Positions 1-5,059 of a stretch of 5,059 nt of DNA are shown here, one piece after another (position 1 is the stretch's first letter; every line of letters begins with the position of its first letter). The stretch is from Anaerolineales bacterium (GTDB lineage Bacteria; Chloroflexota; Anaerolineae; Anaerolineales; UBA4823). The DNA is taken from the NCBI GenBank assembly GCA_016932955.1, contig JAFGBV010000300.1, positions 1 to 5,059 of the forward strand, written 5' to 3'. The translations under genes were made by a program, and so were the position numbers. Below the pieces are notes generated by a model that was given only the letters and a program-made list of their open reading frames with translations, searched no databases and had not been told where the DNA came from.

Positions 1-84
1 CGGCTGTATGGGGTGCAGTTCCATCCCGAAAAAAGCCAGGTAGTGGGCTTGCAAATTTTGCGCAACTTCGTGGAGCAAGGTTGA
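1..84 (+). CDS. hisH: HisH, glutamine amidotransferase subunit of IGP synthase (3' end only)
   Basis: Only the last 27 codons and the TGA stop are in the window; the 5' part lies upstream. HisH hydrolyses glutamine and passes ammonia to HisF in the cytoplasmic imidazole glycerol phosphate synthase complex. The visible tail contains YGVQFHPEKS, the class-I amidotransferase C-terminal motif. Its His (codon 22-24) and Glu (codon 28-30) are the second and third members of the Cys-His-Glu triad; the Cys would be upstream. The short tail GLQILRNFVEQG is typical of the end of HisH. PurQ or TrpG/CarA tails can also carry HPE, but the direct junction with hisA and hisF makes HisH the strong choice. 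Its stop shares one base with the hisA ATG (TGATG), suggesting coupled translation. Confidence 0.93.
   Translation, partial: RLYGVQFHPEKSQVVGLQILRNFVEQG
72..75 (+). promoter_or_regulatory. Ribosome binding site of hisA
   Basis: GGAG lies inside the end of hisH, 8 nt before ATG 84 and 5 nt before a TTG at 81. Both spacings are possible. ATG is preferred because it is the standard codon and gives the common TGATG stop/start overlap. Confidence 0.6.
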
Positions 85-833
85 TGAACGCTGAAAACAG
101 TTTCGATATCTACCCCGCCATCGACTTGCGCCAGGGCCAGGTGGTGCGCCTCGTGCAGGGCGACCCAAAGCGCCAGACTGTGTATGCGCAAGAAGGCAGC
201 CAGGCCGCCCTGCGCTGGCTGCAGGCGGGAGCCCGCTGGCTGCATGTAGTGAACCTGGATGGCGCTTTTGAAAACGAGGCTGCCAGCCTACAAAACCGCA
301 GAGCCGTGAACTCGATCTTACCACTCGCGGCCAGATTCGAGGCGCGGGTGCAATTGGGCGGTGGGCTGCGCACCCTGCAGGCTGTGAAAGATGCGCTGTC
401 TGCCGGGGTTAGCCGGGTGGTGCTCGGTACGGCAGCCATCAGCGACCCGCAGTTGGTCGCCAGTGCGCTGCAGCGATTTGGGTCAGAATGTGTGGCAGTA
501 GCGCTGGATGCGCGTCAAGGCCAGGCATTGCTGCGTGGTTGGCAGAGCCAATCTGGTTTGCAGGTGCATGAGTTGGCACAGCAACTGGCGCGGCAGGGGC
601 TGCGCATCTTGATCTACACGGATGTGGAGTGCGACGGCACGGGCGCCGGGGTGAATTGGCCCGCTGCACAGCAGATTGCCCAGGCAAGCGGCATGCAGGT
701 GATTGCTTCAGGCGGGGTGAATTCGCTAAAAGATATCCAGCAGGTGCGCCAGGCTCGCCTAGCTGGCGTTATCATCGGTTCCGCCCTCTACCAGGGCACG
801 CTGCGCCTGGAAGAGGCTCTAGCTATCCCATGA
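84..833 (+). CDS. hisA: HisA, ProFAR isomerase (phosphoribosylformimino-5-aminoimidazole carboxamide ribotide isomerase)
   Basis: HisA carries out the Amadori isomerisation of ProFAR to PRFAR, the fourth histidine step, as a cytoplasmic (beta-alpha)8 barrel. At 249 aa from ATG 84 it has the usual family length. Visible landmarks: YPAIDL with the catalytic-base Asp14; HVVNLDGAF at 54-62; GGGLRT at 92-97; ALDARQG with Asp142; YTDVECDGT with Asp180 (the general-acid position of the Salmonella enzyme); and the phosphate-binding strands IASGGV (207-212) and GVIIGSALY (228-236). The half-barrel repeat expected of HisA/HisF is present. Position 57 is Asn where many HisA proteins have Asp (VDL). I do not regard this as disabling, since the catalytic Asp residues are intact. 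A PriA-like dual HisA/TrpF role cannot be judged from sequence alone. A TTG at 81 is an alternative start adding one residue. Confidence 0.96.
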   Translation: MNAENSFDIYPAIDLRQGQVVRLVQGDPKRQTVYAQEGSQAALRWLQAGARWLHVVNLDGAFENEAASLQNRRAVNSILPLAARFEARVQLGGGLRTLQAVKDALSAGVSRVVLGTAAISDPQLVASALQRFGSECVAVALDARQGQALLRGWQSQSGLQVHELAQQLARQGLRILIYTDVECDGTGAGVNWPAAQQIAQASGMQVIASGGVNSLKDIQQVRQARLAGVIIGSALYQGTLRLEEALAIP

Positions 834-858
834 GCCATACTGTTCCTTTGGGTGTCCT

Positions 859-1635
859 ATGTTAGCCAAACGCATCATCCCCTGCTTAGATGTCAAAGAC
901 GGCCGCGTGGTTAAAGGTGTGCACTTCGTCAACCTGCGCGATGCCGGCGACCCGGTCGAACAGGCGCGCCTCTATGACCAGATGGGCGCGGACGAACTGG
1001 TTTTCCTGGATATTTCGGCCAGCTCGGAAGGGCGCAAGACCACAGCCGCAATGGTGCGCCGCGTGGCAGACCAAGTCTTTCTGCCGCTGACCGTGGGCGG
1101 CGGTATCTGCAGCGTGGATGATATCCATCTGATCCTGCGCGCCGGTGCGGATAAAGTCAGCCTGAACACCGCCGCAGTGCAGCAGCCCTCGCTGTTGTGC
1201 GCTGCGGTGGAGCGCTTCGGTAGCCAGTGCGTTGTGCTTGCTATTGACGCCTGCCAGTCGGCGCCTGGGCGCTGGGAAGTGTATAGCCACGGCGGGCGCA
1301 CCCCCACTGGCATGGATGCCATCGAATGGGCAAAGCAGGGCGTGGCTCTGGGAGCGGGGGAGATCCTGCTCACCAGCATGGATGCCGACGGCGCGCAGCA
1401 AGGCTATGATCTGCCGCTCACGCGCTGCATCGTCGAGGCAGTCAACGTGCCGGTCATCGCCAGCGGCGGTGCTGGCACGTTGGAGCACTTTGCCCAGGTG
1501 TTTCAGCAAACCGGCGCCGATGCGGCACTGGCCGCATCCCTGTTCCACGATCAAAAATTGACAGTTAGCCAAGTCAAGCGTTACCTGATCTCCCAGGGCT
1601 TGCCCATCCGTCCGGTAGGGATTGAAAATGATTGA
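859..1635 (+). CDS. hisF: HisF, cyclase subunit of imidazole glycerol phosphate synthase
   Basis: HisF is the synthase/cyclase barrel that uses ammonia from HisH to turn PRFAR into imidazole glycerol phosphate and AICAR, the latter feeding purine synthesis. It is 258 aa, full length. The N-terminus [12 protein letters not shown] is canonical and fixes the start, although the ribosome site is weak (GGGTG at 850-854) after a 25-nt gap from hisA. Catalytic Asp11 and Asp130 are present. So are the ammonia-gate residues equivalent to Arg5, Glu46, Lys99 and Glu168 of the Thermotoga enzyme, Asn103, and the phosphate loops VGGGI (79-83), IASGGAGT (200-207) and AALAASLF (222-229). The loop usually written DRDGTK reads DADGAQ (175-180), but E. 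coli also differs here, so activity is expected. The gene overlaps hisI by 8 nt. Confidence 0.97.
   Translation: MLAKRIIPCLDVKDGRVVKGVHFVNLRDAGDPVEQARLYDQMGADELVFLDISASSEGRKTTAAMVRRVADQVFLPLTVGGGICSVDDIHLILRAGADKVSLNTAAVQQPSLLCAAVERFGSQCVVLAIDACQSAPGRWEVYSHGGRTPTGMDAIEWAKQGVALGAGEILLTSMDADGAQQGYDLPLTRCIVEAVNVPVIASGGAGTLEHFAQVFQQTGADAALAASLFHDQKLTVSQVKRYLISQGLPIRPVGIEND
1617..1621 (+). promoter_or_regulatory. Ribosome binding site of hisI
   Basis: AGGGA lies near the end of hisF, 6 nt before ATG 1628. A TTG at 1622 directly abuts this site, which is too close, so the site decides for ATG 1628. Confidence 0.55.
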
Positions 1636-1945
1636 GATTAAGTATGATACCAACGGACTGGTGCCTGCCGTTGTGCAAGATGCCCAAACTGGCGAAGTGC
1701 TGATGGTCGCCTGGATGAACGCCGAGGCGCTGGCGCGCACTCGTTCCACTGGCCTGGTGCACTTCTGGAGCCGCAGCCGCCGGTTGCTCTGGCTGAAAGG
1801 AGAAACCAGCGGAAACATCCTGCATGTGCAGGAAATCCGAGTAGATTGCGATGCTGACACCCTGCTTCTGCTCGTGCAGCCCGACGGGCCGGCCTGCCAC
1901 ACCGGCGAGCGCACCTGTTTTTACCGCATACTGGAGAACATATGA
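1628..1945 (+). CDS. hisI: HisI, phosphoribosyl-AMP cyclohydrolase (stand-alone)
   Basis: HisI opens the purine ring of phosphoribosyl-AMP to give ProFAR, the third histidine step, as a cytoplasmic metal-dependent homodimer. It is 105 aa, the normal size for HisI without a HisE domain. The family signatures are complete. LVPAVVQD is near the N-terminus, followed by VLMVAWMN (25-31 region), [17 protein letters not shown] (54-63) and the metal motif VDCDADTLL. Asp73, Asp75 and Asp77 match the Mg ligands, while Cys74, Cys90 (in ACHTG) and Cys97 match the Zn ligands. The start ATG overlaps the hisF end by 8 nt, and its TGA overlaps the hisE ATG (ATGA), so translation is probably coupled. A TTG at 1622 could add two residues but lacks a usable ribosome site. 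Confidence 0.96.
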   Translation: MIEIKYDTNGLVPAVVQDAQTGEVLMVAWMNAEALARTRSTGLVHFWSRSRRLLWLKGETSGNILHVQEIRVDCDADTLLLLVQPDGPACHTGERTCFYRILENI

Positions 1946-2226
1946 TTGAAGAGTTATACACCATTATCCTAGAGCGCAAGACCCACCCACAGCCTGGTTC
2001 GTACACCCACCAACTCTTACAGGCCGGCGTGAACAAAATCTTGAAGAAGATCAATGAAGAAGCCACTGAGTTGATTGTAGCGGCAAAAGCCGAAGGCGAT
2101 CAGCGGCTGGTGGAGGAAGTGGCAGATCTTTTCTATCACACGCTGGTGCTGCTTGCCAGCCGGGAGATTGACCTAGAGGCCGTCAAAGCTGAGTTGCGCC
2201 GCCGCAACCAACCGATTGATAATTGA
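1942..2226 (+). CDS. hisE: HisE, phosphoribosyl-ATP pyrophosphohydrolase (stand-alone)
   Basis: HisE removes pyrophosphate from phosphoribosyl-ATP to give phosphoribosyl-AMP, the substrate of HisI; this is the second histidine step. It is 94 aa and all-alpha, the expected size. It shows [11 protein letters not shown] (19-29) and the helix [14 protein letters not shown]. The MazG-type metal motif has the form ExxE...ExxD: Glu40-Glu43 and Glu59-Asp62, followed by [13 protein letters not shown] at 1933-1936 sits 5 nt before the ATG, and the gene overlaps hisI by 4 nt (ATGA). In enterobacteria these two activities are fused as HisIE; here they are adjacent, separate genes in the order of the fusion. 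It appears to be the last biosynthetic gene of this operon section. Confidence 0.96.
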   Translation: MIEELYTIILERKTHPQPGSYTHQLLQAGVNKILKKINEEATELIVAAKAEGDQRLVEEVADLFYHTLVLLASREIDLEAVKAELRRRNQPIDN

Positions 2227-2246
2227 AAGGCTATCTTCAATCCCGG

Positions 2247-2280
2247 ATTCTGAAATTCAGGATAAAATTCGTAATGAATT
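2247..2280 (+). promoter_or_regulatory. Dyad-rich AT-rich spot in the hisE-kinase gap, possible operator
   Basis: The 94 nt between hisE and the kinase ATG are richer in A/T than the flanking genes. Two adjacent dyads are visible: ATTCTGAAATTCAGGAT (2247-2263, a 17-bp palindrome with one mismatched pair) and AATTC-N5-GAATT (2266-2280). AAATTC also occurs twice, 12 nt apart (2253 and 2265). A TAAAAT (2263-2268) resembles a -10 box but has no credible -35 box at 16-18 nt. A regulatory role is inference; short dyads arise by chance in AT-rich DNA. Confidence 0.2.
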
Positions 2281-2308
2281 AGAGCAGTCGGTTTTGTTCC
2301 TACTGGAT

Positions 2309-2313
2309 GGAGG
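2309..2313 (+). promoter_or_regulatory. Strong ribosome binding site of the kinase gene
   Basis: GGAGG sits 7 nt before ATG 2321. It is the best Shine-Dalgarno match on the + strand of the window. It decides the kinase start in favour of ATG 2321 over the in-frame TTG codons at 2216 and 2294, neither of which has a ribosome site. Confidence 0.7.
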
Positions 2314-2320
2314 TGGGCCT

Positions 2321-3742
2321 ATGCTTTCGGAGATCTCGCTGTACCCGCTGAGCCGTTCTGCAAACGGCGTCTGGCTGGAGACGACCTCGACGCTGACACT
2401 GCTGGCCATCAGTCATTCAATAGAAGACACGGTCATTCAAAATAACCTGGGCGGGGTATTCTATGCGGGTTTCCAGCGCTTTTCGGCTTTCCTGCCGCAG
2501 GTGCGGCGCTTTACGCGGCTGGCTGGCTGCGGCGAAGTGCTGGTCTTTGGCCTTCCCGATGCCCCCGTGCCGACTATTCCAGGCATCACCTATTGGCCCT
2601 TGCTCCCAGACGCCCCTCTCACTCGTGAGTGGTTCCTGATCTTCGAACACCCCGCATTCACGGCCGCCTTGCTCACGCAGCAACTCCATCCATCCAGTGC
2701 CCTGTCTACCCCCAATCGCCCGCGCCGTTACCAGGGCGGGGTCAGCCTGACATCCTCCCTGGTTGCTGAAGCGCGCCGCCGGCTGGTTGCCGCTCTGCAG
2801 CAACCACCTGCCGCTGCCCCCCAAACGCCGTATACGCCTTCCAGCGATCTGTCAGCCCAGTACCAGCGCAATCTGGTTCGCTACCTCGAGAAACGCAACC
2901 AGCAGGTCATCAAACTCTATCACTCCCTGGCTGAGCGCAAACGTGAAGTCGAGAGCCTGGCTGTGCTGCTGCAGCAAACCAACCAGGAACTGGAACGCAA
3001 GGTGCAGGCGCGCACCGCTGAACTGGCCAGCGCCAACCAGCAGCTTCAAGAGCTCGACGCACTGAAGTCTGCCTTCTTAGGGGTGATCTCGCACGAATTG
3101 CGTACACCCTTCAGTGGGATCCTTTTCTCTCTCCAACTTCTGGAAAGCGAGGGTGAGACAGCCTTGAACCCCGAGCAGCAGCAGTTGCTCAGCCAACTGC
3201 GCAATGGGGTGGACTCGGCCTATGCTATGATCGAAAATCTGGTCAATTATGCGGCATTTGTGCGCAAACAAGGCGTGCTACACATGGCTTCCACCTCACC
3301 TGGCCCATTGCTCGAAACTGCTCTGCGCATCGTCCAAGGCCAGTCCGAGCGCAAGGGGTTGCACCTGGCTCGCGATATTGCACCAGACCTGCCAGAGATC
3401 CACTGTGATGCCGACCGGATAGCCGACGCGCTCCACGAATTGCTCGACAACGCCATCAAGTTCACGCCAACCGGCGGCACGGTGACTCTGCGGAGTTGGC
3501 TGGCTGAGTCGGCCTGGCACATCTCGGTGTCTGACACCGGCCCGGGGATTCCCGCGGAACTCTTACCCAACCTGTGGCAAAGCTTTGCCCAGTTAGCCGA
3601 CCCGTTGCGGCGCGGCCGTGAGGGCCTGGGCCTGGGGCTGGCGCTGGTCGATTACATCGTGCAGGCCCACAACGGCCAAACCTGGGTAAACAGCCAACCC
3701 GGGCAGGGCACCACCTTTGGCTTTACGATCCCTCTGGCCTAG
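2321..3742 (+). CDS. Soluble sensor histidine kinase with N-terminal DICT-like domain
   Basis: A 473-aa protein from ATG 2321. Residues 1 to about 125 resemble the DICT sensory domain (AISHSIEDT, YAGFQRFSAF, VLVFGLPD, REWFLIFEHP). About 126-180 is a Pro/Ala/Ser-rich linker, and about 181-248 is a predicted coiled coil (ERKREVESLAVLL, RTAELASANQQLQEL). The HisKA domain has the H-box SHELRTP with phospho-acceptor His258. The ATPase domain has the N-box LLDNAIKFT (Asn377), G1 DTGPGI (405-410), F-box Phe422 and G2 GLGLGL (435-440), and ends in GTTFGFTIPL. All kinase boxes are intact. No membrane segment or receiver domain is seen, so it should be a cytoplasmic kinase passing phosphate to a separate regulator not found here. 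Its signal is unknown. It follows hisE by 94 nt on the same strand and may be co-transcribed. A TTG start at 2216 would add 35 residues and overlap hisE by 11 nt, but is less likely. Confidence 0.9.
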   Translation: MLSEISLYPLSRSANGVWLETTSTLTLLAISHSIEDTVIQNNLGGVFYAGFQRFSAFLPQVRRFTRLAGCGEVLVFGLPDAPVPTIPGITYWPLLPDAPLTREWFLIFEHPAFTAALLTQQLHPSSALSTPNRPRRYQGGVSLTSSLVAEARRRLVAALQQPPAAAPQTPYTPSSDLSAQYQRNLVRYLEKRNQQVIKLYHSLAERKREVESLAVLLQQTNQELERKVQARTAELASANQQLQELDALKSAFLGVISHELRTPFSGILFSLQLLESEGETALNPEQQQLLSQLRNGVDSAYAMIENLVNYAAFVRKQGVLHMASTSPGPLLETALRIVQGQSERKGLHLARDIAPDLPEIHCDADRIADALHELLDNAIKFTPTGGTVTLRSWLAESAWHISVSDTGPGIPAELLPNLWQSFAQLADPLRRGREGLGLGLALVDYIVQAHNGQTWVNSQPGQGTTFGFTIPLA

Positions 3743-3825
3743 ACAAGCTATCCATTGCGCGTCAGAATAGCACGCCGGTTCCTGGTGCTGCATAACCGAT
3801 GCCTGTCTGGCTGCCTGAGGCAATT

Positions 3826-3972
3826 CTAATATAGCGGAGCCGCCGGCCCGGCTATCAGCGATGGCGCCAGGATCAGCCACAGCTCGGTCGGCATCTGGCC
3901 GGGGCCGATAAACTTATCCCATTCGCCCGGCAAGCCCTGGCGCGGCTCAGGAGGAATCCAGCTAATTTGCAT
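3826..3972 (-). CDS. Short 48-aa frame, probable truncated N-terminus of a membrane protein
   Basis: This reading frame begins at ATG 3972-3970, overlapping the end of the oxidoreductase gene by 11 nt, and stops at TAG 3828-3826. The peptide starts MQISWIPPEPRQG, has GEWDKFIGPG (16-25), then a hydrophobic stretch (31-48) that is cut off after APLY. About 35 of its 48 codons end in G or C, with frequent CTG and GGC, like the real genes nearby. This supports coding. A weak AAGG lies 9 nt before the ATG. I do not recognise the family with certainty. The polar N-terminus leading into an abruptly ended membrane helix suggests the start of a longer membrane protein whose remainder is lost. Same-frame sequence after the stop is Arg-rich and unlike a membrane protein, and neither other frame continues it convincingly. 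It could instead be a genuine small protein. Confidence 0.45.
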   Translation of the reverse strand: MQISWIPPEPRQGLPGEWDKFIGPGQMPTELWLILAPSLIAGPAAPLY

Positions 3973-4465
3973 GGGAGTCGGCCTTGTTTTGCGGTGTCAA
4001 TGCCACGATCGGGATGATACTTGCGAAAAAGCGCACATCAGCCTCGCTGCCATCGGTGCGGTAACCGAGAATGCCAGAAAGGGCGCGCAAAGCTGTGGGG
4101 TGGCGACGGTTGTAATCCAGCATCACCTCGGTGGCCTGCGGCAATGGCAGGCGTTCGGCGCGGGCCGGCATGCGCTTTCGCCCCACCTGGATGACGATCT
4201 TAGGATGGGCCATCAGGTTCTGATACCAGTCGGCCTTTTCGCCAAAACCGGACGCCACCACATAAGCCCCTGATTCTTTATTGTGCTGCACTACCTCTAC
4301 GACCGCCTGGCGCGGCTTGCCGCTCTTGCGCCCGATGTGGTTGATCAGCACAAATCGCTCGCCTAACAGCCCACCTACCCCCAGGCGGTAGAACCAGATC
4401 GGTGCCCGCCAGCCCAGGCGTGCCAGGCCGCGCGGGGGATGCACATCTTTGATCTTCTCAGCCAT
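3962..4465 (-). CDS. Deazaflavin-dependent nitroreductase-family protein (Ddn-like, split beta-barrel)
   Basis: A 167-aa protein of the Ddn-like flavin/deazaflavin-dependent family (PF04075 type), a small split beta-barrel. Members bind F420 or related cofactors and reduce diverse substrates. The signatures are clear: FVLINHIGRKSGKPRQAVVEVV (split: FVLINHIGRKSG at 38-49, then a beta strand), YVVASGFG (68-75), ADWYQNL (78-84), HPKIVIQVG (87-95) and a late DYNRRHP (117-123). The N-terminal AMP-like helix region with FYRLGVGGLLG is also usual. The natural substrate cannot be read from the sequence, and F420 use is a family-based inference requiring F420 biosynthesis elsewhere in the genome. The start ATG 4465 has AAGGAG 6 nt upstream and lies 2 nt after the stop of the methyltransferase-like gene, so the two are probably one transcript. 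A TTG at 4471 would add two residues. Confidence 0.9.
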   Translation of the reverse strand: MAEKIKDVHPPRGLARLGWRAPIWFYRLGVGGLLGERFVLINHIGRKSGKPRQAVVEVVQHNKESGAYVVASGFGEKADWYQNLMAHPKIVIQVGRKRMPARAERLPLPQATEVMLDYNRRHPTALRALSGILGYRTDGSEADVRFFASIIPIVALTPQNKADSHAN

Positions 4466-4467
4466 AC

Positions 4468-5055
4468 TCAACTCCTTTTCGGCCAGAAGGCCCCAGTGCG
4501 TTTGCAGTATTCGGCATAGGTGTCACCATAACGCAGCAACAAATCTTGCTCCTCGGCGTAACAAATAACGATAAAAATGGGGAAGTAGATAAAGGAAAAT
4601 AGAACCAGGAACGGTGAATGCAGTAAAAAGGCGATAACCCAGAACAGGAAGACCTCTCCCACAGCCTGCGGGTGACGCAGCTTCGTGTATATGCCGCCAT
4701 ACATCGTGTGTTCTTTCTTTGGGCGCATGGCCTCTTCCCCTGCGTCACGCAGACCCACCAGCATCAGAACGGTGGCCGGCACACCAATCACAAGGGCGAT
4801 CACCAGCGAGATCCACCAGGCCCAGGGAAACTTATCTGGTAGAGGCGTGGGCAGTGGGAAGAAGTAATAAAGAATATAGTTGGCTGTGATCACAAATTCG
4901 AATGCCGCAGCCGCCAGGCGATGGTAGAAACAGAGCTGGTAGGCGCGTGGCCCTATGATCTTTTCCCGCCCGGCCGGGCTGGCGCTGCGCATATAGTAGT
5001 ACAGGAAAAGAATGGAAGCAACGAGCAGAACAGAGAAGTTAATCCAGGCAAACAT
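4468..5055 (-). CDS. Isoprenylcysteine / phospholipid methyltransferase-like integral membrane protein
   Basis: A 195-aa multi-pass membrane protein. Hydrophobic segments lie at about 3-21, 47-66, 80-102, 131-146 and 148-166. The C-terminal half carries the signature of the ICMT/PEMT-like SAM-dependent membrane methyltransferases: GGIYTKLRHPQAVGE with Arg-His-Pro at 127-129, then a helical hairpin, YAEEQDLL with Glu168-Glu169, and RYGDTYAEYCKRTGAFWP (175-192). In the family these residues bind S-adenosylmethionine next to the membrane. Bacterial members methylate varied lipids or small molecules, and the acceptor cannot be told here; a true prenyl-cysteine substrate is unlikely in bacteria. 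The ATG (5055-5053) is only 4 nt from the window edge, so its ribosome site is not visible and an upstream start is possible. It is the first visible gene of the minus-strand cluster, 2 nt ahead of the Ddn-like gene. Confidence 0.85.
   Translation of the reverse strand: MFAWINFSVLLVASILFLYYYMRSASPAGREKIIGPRAYQLCFYHRLAAAAFEFVITANYILYYFFPLPTPLPDKFPWAWWISLVIALVIGVPATVLMLVGLRDAGEEAMRPKKEHTMYGGIYTKLRHPQAVGEVFLFWVIAFLLHSPFLVLFSFIYFPIFIVICYAEEQDLLLRYGDTYAEYCKRTGAFWPKRS
4472..4477 (-). promoter_or_regulatory. Ribosome binding site of the Ddn-like gene
   Basis: AAGGAG on the minus strand lies within the last codons of the upstream gene, 6 nt before ATG 4465. It directly abuts the alternative TTG 4471, so it decides for the ATG. 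Confidence 0.65.
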
Positions 5056-5059
5056 AAGA

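Noticed and set aside
1381..1398. HisF loop DADGAQ instead of DRDGTK as a sign of altered function
   Set aside because: This loop also varies in proven HisF enzymes such as that of E. coli, and all catalytic and gate residues are intact.
886..1914. A 342-codon open frame on the minus strand opposite hisF and hisI
   Set aside because: It is antisense to two clearly identified, motif-complete genes. Its peptide is rich in Ala/Arg/His/Gln as expected of a shadow frame in GC-rich DNA, with no recognisable domain.
2223..2268. TTGAAA (2223-2228) and TAAAAT (2263-2268) as a sigma-70 promoter for the kinase
   Set aside because: The spacing between them is 34 nt, and neither has a proper partner at 16-18 nt.
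3769..3789. Inverted repeat AGCAC-N11-GTGCT after the kinase stop, as a possible terminator
   Set aside because: The stem is only 5 bp with an 11-nt loop and no following T-run, so it is too weak to call.
3838..3853. GC-rich hairpin AGCCG-N6-CGGCT as a possible terminator
   Set aside because: It lies inside the coding-like short frame (Ala-Gly-Pro-Ala codons) and has no T-run on either side.
3593..3880. A 95-codon minus-strand frame running from the short membrane-protein frame into the kinase 3' end
   Set aside because: It overlaps both the kinase coding end and the more convincing 48-codon frame. It has no ribosome site and no domain-like sequence. It was also considered as a frameshifted continuation of the short frame, but it is not hydrophobic as that would require.
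3971..4273. A 100-codon + strand frame with AGGAGG upstream
   Set aside because: The AGGAGG is about 16 nt from the ATG, too far, and is simply the complement of Pro-Glu codons in the short minus frame. The peptide is antisense to the Ddn-like gene.

Overview
The window looks like chromosomal DNA from a moderately GC-rich bacterium. The protein styles suggest Chloroflexota (Anaerolineae-like): a compact histidine operon, a soluble histidine kinase with a DICT-type sensor, and a Ddn-like (F420-type) oxidoreductase. This assignment rests on family impressions, not on a search, and is only moderately sure.

Left part, + strand, 1-2226: the distal half of a histidine operon in the order hisH (3' end only), hisA, hisF, hisI, hisE. 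Genes overlap by 1 to 8 nt or are 25 nt apart, so they are probably co-transcribed and largely translationally coupled. HisE and HisI catalyse the pyrophosphohydrolase and cyclohydrolase steps and are encoded separately, not as the fused HisIE. HisA isomerises the product. HisH/HisF (IGP synthase) make imidazole glycerol phosphate and AICAR. All visible catalytic residues are intact.

Middle, + strand, 2227-3742: a 94-nt AT-richer gap with two small dyads is followed by a soluble hybrid-free histidine kinase (N-terminal DICT-like domain, coiled coil, HisKA, HATPase_c). The best start is ATG 2321, which has a GGAGG ribosome site; an upstream TTG would overlap hisE. No response regulator is in the window, so the kinase is an orphan here. 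It may be the last gene of the his transcript or have its own promoter.

Right part, - strand, 5055 down to 3826: a tight cluster convergent with the kinase. It encodes a multi-pass isoprenylcysteine/phospholipid-methyltransferase-like membrane protein, then (2 nt gap) a deazaflavin-dependent nitroreductase-family protein, then (11 nt overlap) a short 48-codon frame. That frame reads like the N-terminus of a membrane protein that stops abruptly. The 83 nt between it and the kinase hold no gene or convincing terminator.

Most of the window is ordinary metabolism. The points worth a second look are the short truncated-looking frame, the hisE-kinase junction, and the methyltransferase/oxidoreductase pair. 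I see no tRNA, rRNA, CRISPR, insertion sequence or phage feature.
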